64,000 nt of DNA from positions 1 to 64,000 of the forward strand of contig NZ_SRSO01000022.1 of assembly GCF_004791695.1 (NCBI RefSeq), written 5' to 3'. The position numbers and the translations under genes are program-made. The notes beneath the pieces are model-generated. The model was not told the origin of the DNA and searched no databases. It saw nothing but the letters and a program-made list of their open reading frames with translations. The DNA is from Flavivirga rizhaonensis. Its GTDB lineage: Bacteria > Bacteroidota > Bacteroidia > Flavobacteriales > Flavobacteriaceae. Shown piece by piece: positions 55,713 to 64,000 of the stretch (its first letter is position 1; each line of letters starts with the position of its first letter).

Positions 55713-55835
55713 TTTTAAGTAAATAAATTTTTGAGTACTAAAAATACACCATTATATTTGTTTATGGCATAAAAAAAATAAACTATTAATATTATAGCAA
55801 CACTAGATTTTAAAAACACTTAAAAACAAGTAATT

Positions 55836-56720
55836 ATGGAAAACAGTAAGAGCAATATGGGGCTTAAGGTAGGATTAGGAATTGCATTAGTTTTATTCTT
55901 AGGAACGGGGTTTTATACAATGAATTTGTATAAGAGTAGTAATCAGATACAAAAAGATTTAACAGAAGAGAAGCAATTAGTTATGAACGATTTAAACGCT
56001 ATGGCAAAACAATATGATGTGGCTATTAGCGAAAATGATGTCGCGAACAAAAATTTAATTGATGCAAGAGGACGTATCCAAGGTTTAATTGATTCATTAA
56101 AGATTTCTGAAACGAATGTAAGAAGTTTATGGAGATACAAAAAGAAATATCAGTCATTACAAAAGGAAATGGATGTATTAATGGCACAAAATGATTCTTT
56201 AAGAGTTGAGAATTCATATTTAGCAACATCTTTAGATAGTACACGTGTACGTTTAGAAGAGCGCACTATGTTTACTGATTCTCTATTAGTTCAAAATAAT
56301 GCTTTAGCTGAAGTAGTTGAAAATGCAGCAGTTTTGAATACGGTTGGATTAAAAGGATTTGGAGTTATTGAAAGAACTTCAGGAAAACTAATACCAACAG
56401 AGAGAGCTAGCCGTACAGACAAAATTAGAGTATGTTTTACTGTTGCTAAAAATGGTTTAGTTCAAGCTGGAGACCAAGAATTATATGTACAGGTAATAGA
56501 TCCAAAAAATAATACTTTAGGATTAAACGATCAAGTTCATTTTGATGGGAAAACATTAAATTACAGTATTATTAGTAAGTTTAACTACGAAAATGCTAGC
56601 CTTAATATATGTGAATTCGTAGCATCAAAAGGAAAAGATAATTTTGAAAAAGGACGTTATATAGTTAACGTTTTTAATGAAAAAGACCTAGTATCAAGCT
56701 CAGAATTTACTTTAAAGTAA
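55836..56720 (+). CDS. Membrane-anchored coiled-coil protein
   Basis: The 294-residue product has an N-terminal membrane segment (VGLGIALVLFLGTGFYTMNLY, about 11-31) followed by a coiled coil (residues about 35-150) and a beta-rich C-terminal domain (GVIERTSGKLIPTERASR, RVCFTVAKNGLVQAGDQELYVQVIDPKNN). It probably faces the periplasm. Function unknown; conserved in Bacteroidota as a hypothetical. A terminator follows. Confidence 0.75.
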   Translation: MENSKSNMGLKVGLGIALVLFLGTGFYTMNLYKSSNQIQKDLTEEKQLVMNDLNAMAKQYDVAISENDVANKNLIDARGRIQGLIDSLKISETNVRSLWRYKKKYQSLQKEMDVLMAQNDSLRVENSYLATSLDSTRVRLEERTMFTDSLLVQNNALAEVVENAAVLNTVGLKGFGVIERTSGKLIPTERASRTDKIRVCFTVAKNGLVQAGDQELYVQVIDPKNNTLGLNDQVHFDGKTLNYSIISKFNYENASLNICEFVASKGKDNFEKGRYIVNVFNEKDLVSSSEFTLK

Positions 56721-56743
56721 AACATAATAACACTTAAGAGCAG

Positions 56744-56775
56744 AAAAAGCCTCAAGTAAAAACTTGAGGCTTTTT
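56744..56775 (+). terminator. Rho-independent terminator
   Basis: The stem aaaaagcctcaagt / acttgaggcttttt with a four-base loop is followed by T's. It ends the coiled-coil gene. Confidence 0.85.
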
Positions 56776-57130
56776 TATACCATAATTTTGACTCTCAATT
56801 ATTAGTTTTAATCTAAAAAAACATAAGAAAAACCACTGGATTTGTACTGAATTTAACTTACAAAATTGGTGTTATTGGGATTTGTCGGAAGAATCACCAC
56901 TTATCTAATAATATGTTCTGGGCTTTCAAAGCGTTCACGAAATAGTGCATCTAAACAAATTTATCTGCAAATTATAGAGAAATTTATTAGTAACTTTACA
57001 GAAGGTGTTATTTTACTATATACTGAAATATCATTATTGATAATGACTAAACAATATTTTAATATTTGTTTTTTAATACGGATACATTACAGCTCCGAAT
57101 GCATCTGAAGCAGCTTAAAAATTATAGACA
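56776..57130. other. Spacer without recognisable genes
   Basis: A frame of about 80 codons at 56866-57108 lacks protein-like features and I do not call it. The rest is AT-rich and presumably carries the regulator's promoter. Confidence 0.5.
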
Positions 57131-57706
57131 ATGAATCCAAATGTTATTTTTTTAAATTCATTTTTAGATGTTTCCGAAGAAACTTTTGAGAAGCTTGCCA
57201 GTATATCTACGTTTAGAAAACTTGAAAAGGGATATCAAATAGATAAACCAGGGGAGGTTCCTGATAAAATCTATATGCTTATATCTGGAATGGTACGTGC
57301 TTATCTTAGTTCTGAAAAAGGAAAGGAGTATAATAAAAATTTTTTTATGCCTTTTAGCTTTGTTGGGTCACTTACAGCTTTGATTAAAAAAAAACCTTCT
57401 AAACTAACTTATGAAACACTTACTGAGTGTAAAGTATATGAGTTAAATTTCGAAGAAATTACTAGACTTTGTGCAGAAGATATTCATATTAGCAATTTGT
57501 ATAACAAAGTTTTAGAACGCGTTTTTATTAAATATGAAGAACGTCAATTGGAGTTTATTTCTATGGATGCTACAGAGCGATATTTAAGATTAAGAAAGAA
57601 AATATCTGGAATAGATGATTTAATTCCACAGTACCACATAGCATCGTATTTGAGTATAACTCCAGTACAATTAAGTAGAATCAGAAAAAAAATTGATAAG
57701 AATTAA
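57131..57706 (+). CDS. Crp/Fnr-family transcriptional regulator
   Basis: The 191-residue product has a cyclic-nucleotide-binding-type N-terminal barrel (EKLASISTFRKLEKGYQIDKPG, MLISGMVRAYL) and a C-terminal helix-turn-helix (YHIASYLSITPVQLSRIRKKI). No Fe-S or haem ligands are visible. It probably senses a small ligand. It stands alone, convergent with fumC. Confidence 0.85.
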   Translation: MNPNVIFLNSFLDVSEETFEKLASISTFRKLEKGYQIDKPGEVPDKIYMLISGMVRAYLSSEKGKEYNKNFFMPFSFVGSLTALIKKKPSKLTYETLTECKVYELNFEEITRLCAEDIHISNLYNKVLERVFIKYEERQLEFISMDATERYLRLRKKISGIDDLIPQYHIASYLSITPVQLSRIRKKIDKN

Positions 57707-57802
57707 CATTTGTTAATTATTGATTAAATGTTTAATTATATATTTGGAACGATTTCCTTTTAATTGTAAATAAAAAGGATTGATAGCTAACCAACCAACC
57801 AA

Positions 57803-57833
57803 AAAAACAGGTAATCAATGTTTACCTGTTTTT
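57803..57833. terminator. Bidirectional terminator
   Basis: The stem aaaaacaggtaa / ttacctgttttt with a seven-base loop has A's on one side and T's on the other, between convergent genes. Confidence 0.8.
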
Positions 57834-57854
57834 TTATGCTATATTTTTATGAAA

Positions 57855-59252
57855 TTATTTTAAGCTTCCTACCATATCTTCAGGCTTAACCCAGTTATCG
57901 TAATCTTCAGCAGTAACATAACCTAAATTAACGGCTTCTTCTTTTAATGTCGTACCATTTTTATGAGCAGTATTGGCAATTTCAGCAGCTTTGTAATAAC
58001 CAATTTTTGTGTTTAAAGCAGTGACAAGCATTAAAGAGTTGTTTAATAATTTAGTAATTACTTCGTTATTAGGCTCTATACCTACAGCGCAATTTAAATC
58101 AAAACTTACACAAGCATCACCAATCAGTTGTGCCGAATGTAATACGTTTGCAGCCATTACAGGTTTAAACACATTTAATTCATAATGTCCTTGTAGGCCA
58201 CCTACAGAAATTGCTACATCGTTCCCCATAACTTGAGCGCAAACCATAGTTAATGCTTCACATTGAGTTGGATTAACTTTTCCTGGCATGATAGAACTTC
58301 CAGGTTCATTGGCTGGAATGATTATTTCTCCAATACCAGAACGTGGTCCAGAAGCCATCATCCTAACATCATTTGCAATTTTATTTAAAGAAACGGCTAT
58401 TTGTTTTAACGCACCATGGGTTTCTACTAAAGCGTCATGGGCAGCTAAAGCTTCAAATTTGTTTGGGGCTGTTACAAAAGGTAAATCTGTAAATTCTGCT
58501 ATATATTCTGCAACGAGCTTGCTGTATCCTTTTGGAGTGTTTAAACCTGTTCCAACGGCAGTACCACCAAGAGCTAATTCGCTTAAATGTGGTAATGTAT
58601 TTTCTAAAGCTTTAATACCATGATCTAATTGAGCTACATAACCCGAAAGTTCTTGTCCAAGTGTAAGAGGAGTTGCATCCATTAAATGGGTACGTCCAAT
58701 TTTTACAACTTCTTTGAAGTCATTAGATTTTTTATTTAAAGTATCTCGTAATTGTTTTATACCTGGAATGGTCGTTTCAACTACTTTTTTGTACGCAGCT
58801 ATATGCATACCAGTAGGGAAGGTGTCGTTAGAAGATTGCGATTTATTGACATCATCATTAGGTTGAATCGTTTTTTCTCCTTCTCCAATTACTTTTCCAG
58901 CTATTTGATGTGCTCTGTTTGCAATAACCTCATTAACATTCATATTACTTTGAGTTCCCGATCCAGTTTGCCATATAACTAAAGGGAATTGATCATCATG
59001 CTTACCTTTTAATATTTCATCACAAACATTGGCGATTAAATCACGTTTTTCAGTAGATAAAACTCCAAGTTTGCAATTGGTATATGCTGCAGCTTTTTTT
59101 AGATATGCAAATCCGTAAATTATTTCTAGTGGCATAGAAGCAGGAGCTCCAATTTTAAAGTTATTTCTTGATCGTTCAGTTTGAGCTCCCCAAAGCTTAT
59201 CAGCAGGAACTTTAACTTCACCCATAGTATCTTTCTCTATTCTGTAACTCAT
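57855..59252 (-). CDS. fumC: Class II fumarate hydratase FumC
   Basis: The 465-residue product has the full FumC pattern: [41 protein letters not shown], and the catalytic signature [16 protein letters not shown]. It interconverts fumarate and malate in the citric acid cycle. Length equals the family norm. It is a monocistronic housekeeping gene here. Confidence 0.95.
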   Translation of the reverse strand: MSYRIEKDTMGEVKVPADKLWGAQTERSRNNFKIGAPASMPLEIIYGFAYLKKAAAYTNCKLGVLSTEKRDLIANVCDEILKGKHDDQFPLVIWQTGSGTQSNMNVNEVIANRAHQIAGKVIGEGEKTIQPNDDVNKSQSSNDTFPTGMHIAAYKKVVETTIPGIKQLRDTLNKKSNDFKEVVKIGRTHLMDATPLTLGQELSGYVAQLDHGIKALENTLPHLSELALGGTAVGTGLNTPKGYSKLVAEYIAEFTDLPFVTAPNKFEALAAHDALVETHGALKQIAVSLNKIANDVRMMASGPRSGIGEIIIPANEPGSSIMPGKVNPTQCEALTMVCAQVMGNDVAISVGGLQGHYELNVFKPVMAANVLHSAQLIGDACVSFDLNCAVGIEPNNEVITKLLNNSLMLVTALNTKIGYYKAAEIANTAHKNGTTLKEEAVNLGYVTAEDYDNWVKPEDMVGSLK

Positions 59253-59462
59253 CTCTTTAATAATTAAATTTAAGTTACAAAGTTAATTGTTTTGAGGTGC
59301 TTTTTAATATGATATATGTTAGTTTTTTAAAGACTTTTTTAACACTTGTCTAACATACTTATTTATAATATATCTTGTAAAAATAGTATCTTGTAGTGGA
59401 TTATAAAAAATAGACATTTATCCATACAAAATTAATTTTATAAACATTTAAAAATCATAATT

Positions 59463-60104
59463 ATGGCAGCAATTAGATTAGGAGACGTAGCTCCAAATTT
59501 TACAGCAGAATCAACTGAGGGTACTATTAATTTCCATGATTGGTTAGGGGATAGTTGGGGTATTTTATTTTCACATCCGGCAGATTACACCCCAGTTTGC
59601 ACGACAGAATTGGGAACAGTGGCAAAATATAAAGCTGAATTTGATAAACGTCATGTAAAAATCGTTGCACTTAGTGTAGATGGTATTGATTCGCATCATG
59701 GCTGGATTAGTGACATTAATGAAACACAGGGAACTACAGTTAACTTTCCTATTATTGCAGATGAAGATAGAAAAGTATCAGAACTGTATGATATGATTCA
59801 TCCTAATGCGGATAGCAAGTTAACAGTACGATCGGTTTTTGTTATTGGAGCAGATAAAAAAGTGAAACTAACCATAACATACCCTGCATCAACTGGTAGA
59901 AATTTTGATGAATTATTACGTGTTATCGATTCTTTACAATTAACAGCATATCATAAAGTAGCTACACCAGCAAATTGGAATAATGGTGACGATTGTGTCG
60001 TTGTGCCTTCCGTTGCAACAGAAGATATTCCAAGTATTTTCCCAAAAGGATTTAAAGAGGTTAAGCCTTACTTAAGAATGACACCACAACCTAATTTAAA
60101 TTAG
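59463..60104 (+). CDS. 1-Cys peroxiredoxin (Prx6 type)
   Basis: The 213-residue product has the Prx6 hallmarks: HPADYTPVCTTELG with the peroxidatic cysteine (C46), LSVDGIDSHHGWISDI, and a C-terminal extension (FPKGFKEVKPYLRMTPQP). It reduces hydrogen peroxide and alkyl hydroperoxides in the cytoplasm. Length and the long C-terminal region place it in the Prx6, not the AhpC, group. Confidence 0.92.
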   Translation: MAAIRLGDVAPNFTAESTEGTINFHDWLGDSWGILFSHPADYTPVCTTELGTVAKYKAEFDKRHVKIVALSVDGIDSHHGWISDINETQGTTVNFPIIADEDRKVSELYDMIHPNADSKLTVRSVFVIGADKKVKLTITYPASTGRNFDELLRVIDSLQLTAYHKVATPANWNNGDDCVVVPSVATEDIPSIFPKGFKEVKPYLRMTPQPNLN

Positions 60105-60136
60105 GGATAACTCTGTTAATAAATTTTAGTTTGATA

Positions 60137-60167
60137 TTGTATAACAAATAGCTTTACATTATCTTTG
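60137..60167 (+). promoter_or_regulatory. Bacteroidota promoter of the small membrane gene
   Basis: TTG at 60137-60139, then 20 bases, then TATCTTTG at 60160-60167, an exact TTG/TAnnTTTG arrangement, followed 30 bases later by the ATG of the next small gene. Confidence 0.7.
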
Positions 60168-60196
60168 CATAAGATTTTTAAAAGACACTCACAATT

Positions 60197-60370
60197 ATGT
60201 TTGATTTTGATCAATATTTAGGATTTTTAGCTTTTTTGACCATTTTGACCATAGGATTTTGGTTAATGATATTTCTATTGACTTTTGTAATTCCTTATTG
60301 GATTGGAGGTTCTTTAATTGAAAGACTTAAAGAAATTAGAGAAGAGAGAAAAGCTAAGCGTCAAGTTTAA
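60197..60370 (+). CDS. 57-residue single-pass membrane protein
   Basis: The frame from ATG 60197 to TAA 60370 encodes MFDFDQYLGFLAFLTILTIG followed by a second hydrophobic stretch and a basic tail (ERLKEIREERKAKRQV). It sits under a consensus promoter and ends 20 bases before a terminator, so it is a complete transcription unit. Function unknown. Confidence 0.72.
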   Translation: MFDFDQYLGFLAFLTILTIGFWLMIFLLTFVIPYWIGGSLIERLKEIREERKAKRQV

Positions 60371-60390
60371 AACATAAAGTTATATATAAG

Positions 60391-60417
60391 AAAGGAAGCT
60401 AATTTAGCTTCCTTTTT
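60391..60417 (+). terminator. Rho-independent terminator
   Basis: The stem aaaggaagcta / tagcttccttt with a three-base loop is followed by T's, closing the 57-residue gene. Confidence 0.85.
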
Positions 60418-60498
60418 TATTATATTAAAGTGTTTTCCTTTTTTTGTATGAAACTGCCCCGTTGGCAGAATCCTGAGAGTTGGTATTATTGATAAAAA

Positions 60499-60526
60499 AA
60501 TAACACTGAGTTCTCTCAGTGCTATT
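60499..60526 (-). terminator. Terminator of the GH82-like gene
   Basis: The stem aataacactgag / ctcagtgctatt (one mismatch) is followed on the minus strand by a T-run (the a-run at 60494-60500), which places it as the terminator of the minus-strand gene. Confidence 0.7.
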
Positions 60527-60568
60527 CAGATTATTGTAATTTATAAGCTTTTACTAACACAATATTCA

Positions 60569-61828
60569 TTACCTAGTTACAGGTTTAGTCGTGATTTTTA
60601 CATGTTCCCCAACTTTATATCCGCTATGAGTAACCTCTGATTCAAGTACGGTAACTTCATCACCAGCAAAATTTCCTACTGCAGTAATAGAAGGTCCTCT
60701 ATGTGAAATTCCTGGATCGGCTTCACCACTACTTTCTGCAAATTCGCTTCTCAATGAAAATGGACGATATTTATTGTTTTTTGGATGTGAAGGCACATTG
60801 TCACCATAAACAGCATTAATACGAGTAACTTTAGAGCCTTGAGCAAACGAACCAGGTGTTAGTCCATCGGCTGGTATATCTTTTGCTACAAAACCATCTC
60901 TGATTAATACTGCAAATTCACATCTCATTGCTTTAACATTATCAGCCGTAACACGACCATTATGTATCGCATGAGGATTCATCAACAATGGTGTGTAACC
61001 ATCTGTAGTTTGCACATTGAATATTGAAATATTATCTACCCCTATTTGATTAATAATATTATCATGAAGATCCGTTTCTATTCTGGCAGCTACTCCACCT
61101 GTACTTTTAAGATTTCTTAAAACTAAGTTGGCACCGGCATTTACTTGCACCACGCCGTATCCATGACTAAGGTTCTGAACACTTATATTTTCAAACGTTC
61201 CATTTCGAGGACGATCATTATCTGTAGTTCCTGTAGTAATGCAAGCAACCACAGAAAATTTTGTGTATCTATCAATAACATTAAAATCTTTAAGTAGAAA
61301 ATTAGATACTTTCCCTAGGATAAAAGACCTAACACCTCTACCGTTAACAATGGTATTTGTATTTGGAGGGTATTTAACTGTAAACTTCCCACCTTTTCCT
61401 CTTATACTCACATTCTTAATTTCAATACCGTCACGCCCTAATAAAAAGATATTAGAAGAACCTCTGCTTCTTAATTGCGGTACAATCCTAGTCCCTTTTT
61501 CAATCTCTATATGTACATTAGACTTTAGTACAACGCCTTCTAATTGATAGGTTCCTTTTTTAAGTGTTACTCTTCCACCTGGTCTGCCATTAGTATTTTT
61601 AGCTGTTGCTCGATCTATGGCTGCTTGTACTATACCTGTATCATTGCCGTTTACAGGACTAATATTTTCGTTAGGAAGATTAGCTCTACCGTTAGGATCA
61701 GAATATTTTGAAGTGTCAGATGATTTAATGAGTGCTTCATCATTGGTAGTTTCTGGCTCTAATGCATTCTCACTACAAGAACTAAGAAGAATAGCAAAAC
61801 ATAATATTGGTAATAAATGTTTAATCAT
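60569..61828 (-). CDS. Iota-carrageenase-like (GH82) beta-helix lipoprotein
   Basis: I start at ATG 61828, giving a lipobox (LLSSC, cysteine 18); the frame is open to 61885. The 419-residue product is a right-handed beta-helix. GVVLKSNVHIEIEKGTRI, the GYGVVQVNAGANLVLRNL block and GGVAARIETDL match GH82 iota-carrageenases; E251 and D253 align with the catalytic Glu and Asp of the ETD motif, and PHAIHNG fits the conserved His region. It would cleave iota-carrageenan or a related sulfated galactan at the cell surface. A TonB-dependent receptor gene lies upstream on the same strand. Confidence 0.7.
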   Translation of the reverse strand: MIKHLLPILCFAILLSSCSENALEPETTNDEALIKSSDTSKYSDPNGRANLPNENISPVNGNDTGIVQAAIDRATAKNTNGRPGGRVTLKKGTYQLEGVVLKSNVHIEIEKGTRIVPQLRSRGSSNIFLLGRDGIEIKNVSIRGKGGKFTVKYPPNTNTIVNGRGVRSFILGKVSNFLLKDFNVIDRYTKFSVVACITTGTTDNDRPRNGTFENISVQNLSHGYGVVQVNAGANLVLRNLKSTGGVAARIETDLHDNIINQIGVDNISIFNVQTTDGYTPLLMNPHAIHNGRVTADNVKAMRCEFAVLIRDGFVAKDIPADGLTPGSFAQGSKVTRINAVYGDNVPSHPKNNKYRPFSLRSEFAESSGEADPGISHRGPSITAVGNFAGDEVTVLESEVTHSGYKVGEHVKITTKPVTR

Positions 61829-61885
61829 AATAGTTAAACTTAAAGTTAATATTGATTTTGGTTTATTTGGGCTATTTGTTAACAA

Positions 61886-62159
61886 AAGGTAGAAATAGAT
61901 TTCTCGTTAGATGAAAAAGTATATTTACTACCCTACAACCCAAAGTTCTATAATCATATATGATTAGCTGTATCCTTAAGTAATTATTTTGTATCTGTCA
62001 GTTTTTACAACGCAAAAAAATGCTGTAATTCATTTAATAACGCGATAAAGAATTTCTTGAAACCAGTTATCCTCGCAGAGAACCATAGAGGTATACTTTG
62101 ACTTCGCTTAGTACAAGTTGCTCATGGGTTTCGCTAGTTTTGTTTTAAATATAAGGTTA
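61886..62159. other. Spacer between receptor and GH82-like gene
   Basis: The 274 bases hold no recognisable gene. Both flanking genes are on the minus strand, so the GH82-like promoter is likely here. Confidence 0.5.
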
Positions 62160-64000
62160 CTACATCTCAATATCTCCAGTATGAAAACCGCCTTCGCGTT
62201 CTCGTTTTTTCTGTTGGTTAAACCTATATGTAAACGACAGATTATAGATGCGTCCTCCTCTAAATTGAATTTCTTGATCTGCTGTGAAAGTTTCTGCTGT
62301 AATATGATTTTTAAAAACATTACTATTAAAAAGATCTCTAATGTTAAATGCTATAGAAGCTTTTTCCTTAAACAAGTCCTTGCTAAATGCTAGATTAGTA
62401 GTAAGTCTGCCTTTCCTGTTATTTTGTGCATCTTCGTTAGGTCCTCTATAATTCATATTGGTTTGCCAGTCTATATTATAAGGTAGCGTTAATTTGTTGG
62501 TTAATCTAGCAGACCAAGTCAAATTATTTGCTTCTAAATCAATGCCATTAAAGCTACCATCTCTTTCTAATTTAAAAATATTGAAATCGGTATTAACTCG
62601 CCATTTTCGCGATGGACTATAATTTAAATTAAACTCAAAACCGTAACGATTATCTGTCGCTAAATTTACAGGACCTCTTTCTATAACTGGAAATTCTTCA
62701 CTATTTATAATAACAGTTTCCCCTGTTTGTCTACTTACAAATGTCATCACATTAGTAGAATGACCGTAGTATACAGCAGAGCTTAATGTGAATTTATTAT
62801 TAAACCTATTTAAATACCCTAATTCAAACCTATCGGTGTAGGTAGGGTCTAAATCTGGATTACCCTGAAATACGTTGGTTATACTCGATCTAGAAGGAAA
62901 AGGGTTTAGCATAAAACCTCTGGGCCTTCTTAATCTACGGTTATAAGCTAAAGTAATACTTTCATCATCGCTTATTTCGTAATTTAAATTAACAGTAGGG
63001 AATAAGCCAGTGAGATTTTTTCTTTTAAAGTCTCCTGTAGTGGGTTGATCTATGGTTGTTCTAGTATTTTCTAAACGTAGCCCTAATAAGTATGAAAACT
63101 TATCTAATTTACTACCAAATTGAATATATACAGCAGTTAAATATTGTTTAAAATTAAAAATATTAGTTAGATTTTTATTTACATCAAACATATTGGTATT
63201 TACATTTAGCGTGTCAACTCTAAAATCTGTAACATTATTGCTGAAATCACCACGATACCCCATTTCAAATTGACTCATTTCACCAATTGGCAATACATAA
63301 TCACTTTGCAATAATATTTTTGTTTGATCTACAAAAGTAGCAACCATTTCTGTATCTACACTATTAAAATTTACTATAGAATTTTGATCATTATTAGTAT
63401 CTTCATATTGAAAATCGAAAGTTAATTTCTGGTCACTATCCTTAAAATCTTTTACAAAATTAACTGAATATTGTATCGTTTCGTTATCTCCTTGTTCTGG
63501 GTTTAATCTTAAACTTCTAGTAGTTGTACCAGTGTTTTTATCTAATTGAATTAGATTATTTATTGAACGATCATCATTATTGTTATTACTATATACTATT
63601 GCTGTAGTTAATGATGCCAAATCATTTATATACCATTCTATACCTGTATTTGTTGTAATGCCTTTTCTTATATCGACCCAATTTCTTTTTTCATCTAAAT
63701 CTGGTGTATTGATATCATTGTATTTTACGTCGTTATACCAGCGGCCTAACTGTTCATTATATCTATATGAAGTTGTACTAAAGAAATTAATGTCTCCAGT
63801 TCTATAATTTATATTTCCAGAAAGTCCAGCTGCATCTGGGTGCCCAACATTAGCTGTTATAGAACCATTAAGACCCAATAATTTACTGCGCCGTAAAATA
63901 ATATTTAAAATACCTGCTGTACCTTCAGCTTCGTATCTGGCTGAAGGGGAGGTTATGACTTCAACTTTTTCAATAGACTCTGCAGGTAACTGTTTTAATG
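62160..64000 (-). CDS. TonB-dependent outer-membrane receptor (partial)
   Basis: The gene enters from the right edge and ends at 62160. The visible N-terminal part holds the end of the plug domain (LPAESIEKVEVITSPSARYEAEGTAGILNIIL). Then follows a barrel of alternating beta-strands and the C-terminal YNLSFTYRFNQQKKRE. This is the outer-membrane-beta-barrel/CarboxypepD type of TonB-dependent transporter frequent in Bacteroidota. The substrate may be carrageenan oligosaccharide, given the GH82-like gene next door, but no SusD partner is visible in the window. The start and signal peptide lie outside. Confidence 0.87.
   Translation of the reverse strand, partial: LKQLPAESIEKVEVITSPSARYEAEGTAGILNIILRRSKLLGLNGSITANVGHPDAAGLSGNINYRTGDINFFSTTSYRYNEQLGRWYNDVKYNDINTPDLDEKRNWVDIRKGITTNTGIEWYINDLASLTTAIVYSNNNNDDRSINNLIQLDKNTGTTTRSLRLNPEQGDNETIQYSVNFVKDFKDSDQKLTFDFQYEDTNNDQNSIVNFNSVDTEMVATFVDQTKILLQSDYVLPIGEMSQFEMGYRGDFSNNVTDFRVDTLNVNTNMFDVNKNLTNIFNFKQYLTAVYIQFGSKLDKFSYLLGLRLENTRTTIDQPTTGDFKRKNLTGLFPTVNLNYEISDDESITLAYNRRLRRPRGFMLNPFPSRSSITNVFQGNPDLDPTYTDRFELGYLNRFNNKFTLSSAVYYGHSTNVMTFVSRQTGETVIINSEEFPVIERGPVNLATDNRYGFEFNLNYSPSRKWRVNTDFNIFKLERDGSFNGIDLEANNLTWSARLTNKLTLPYNIDWQTNMNYRGPNEDAQNNRKGRLTTNLAFSKDLFKEKASIAFNIRDLFNSNVFKNHITAETFTADQEIQFRGGRIYNLSFTYRFNQQKKREREGGFHTGDIEM

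Noticed and set aside
56866..57108. 80-codon plus-strand frame before the Crp/Fnr gene
   Set aside because: Low-complexity composition, non-ATG start and no protein-like segments; treated as spacer.

Overview
The window reads as chromosomal DNA of a marine member of the Flavobacteriaceae (Bacteroidota). Base composition is AT-rich. Promoters where visible are of the TTG-N20-TAnnTTTG type, Shine-Dalgarno sites are scarce, and several lipoproteins carry the SC(S/D/E) lipobox. Two proteins end in type IX secretion (Por) sorting domains, and families such as DUF4251, GIN-domain and DUF4097-like proteins and a CAL67264-type membrane protein beside EttA are typical of this group. An iota-carrageenase-like (GH82) lipoprotein, a lambda-carrageenase-like (GH150, tentative) secreted protein and an S1 sulfatase suggest use of sulfated red-algal galactans. 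No rRNA, tRNA, CRISPR array or intact insertion sequence was seen.

Layout. 1-1.4 kb: an IS1380-type transposase fragment and a repeat-rich spacer with three micro-ORFs on the minus strand, two of them paralogous. 1.4-9.6 kb: housekeeping and accessory genes (GNAT, YghZ-type aldo/keto reductase, sulfatase, RadD-like helicase, cold-shock protein, two EamA transporters). 9.8-13.6 kb: a minus-strand ECF sigma / anti-sigma / adhesin-like operon with an extra 50-residue gene joined by an ATGA overlap. 13.8-24.5 kb: a GT9 glycosyltransferase, M23/LysM peptidase, PKD-T9SS protein, a ligand-less intradiol-dioxygenase homologue, an FAD oxidase, a slipin, and an M64-type metallopeptidase with a secreted neighbour.

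24.8-35.5 kb is the accessory core. First comes an 11-residue-repeat peptide (eight AEP-type repeats plus two degenerate units), followed by a translationally coupled operon of PaaK-like adenylating enzyme, SAICAR-synthetase-like ligase, SDR, Cof-type HAD phosphatase and COG2187 kinase. Then an exported lipoprotein carries a zinc deaminase domain. Last is a Nif11-like leader peptide with a hairpin terminator, a 2OG-Fe(II)-oxygenase-like protein and an HTTM/gamma-carboxylase-like membrane protein. Both peptide loci look like candidate peptide-modification or natural-product systems, and I consider them the best prospects for undescribed biology here. Decayed genes flank the second locus.

36.8-53 kb: EttA and its small membrane partner, then a co-directional set of mostly unrecognised genes (long coiled coil, unknown protein, AAA+ ATPase, NudK-type Nudix hydrolase, unknown protein, three membrane proteins), interrupted by a minus-strand pair of secreted proteins (the lambda-carrageenase-like enzyme and a T9SS-sorted protein). 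53-64 kb: a lipocalin-like lipoprotein, a MarR-GNAT fusion next to a formimidoylglutamase-like ureohydrolase, a membrane coiled coil, a Crp/Fnr regulator, FumC, a 1-Cys peroxiredoxin, a tiny membrane protein, the GH82-like lipoprotein, and a TonB-dependent receptor running off the right edge. Palindromic intergenic repeats, many doubling as terminators, are scattered throughout.
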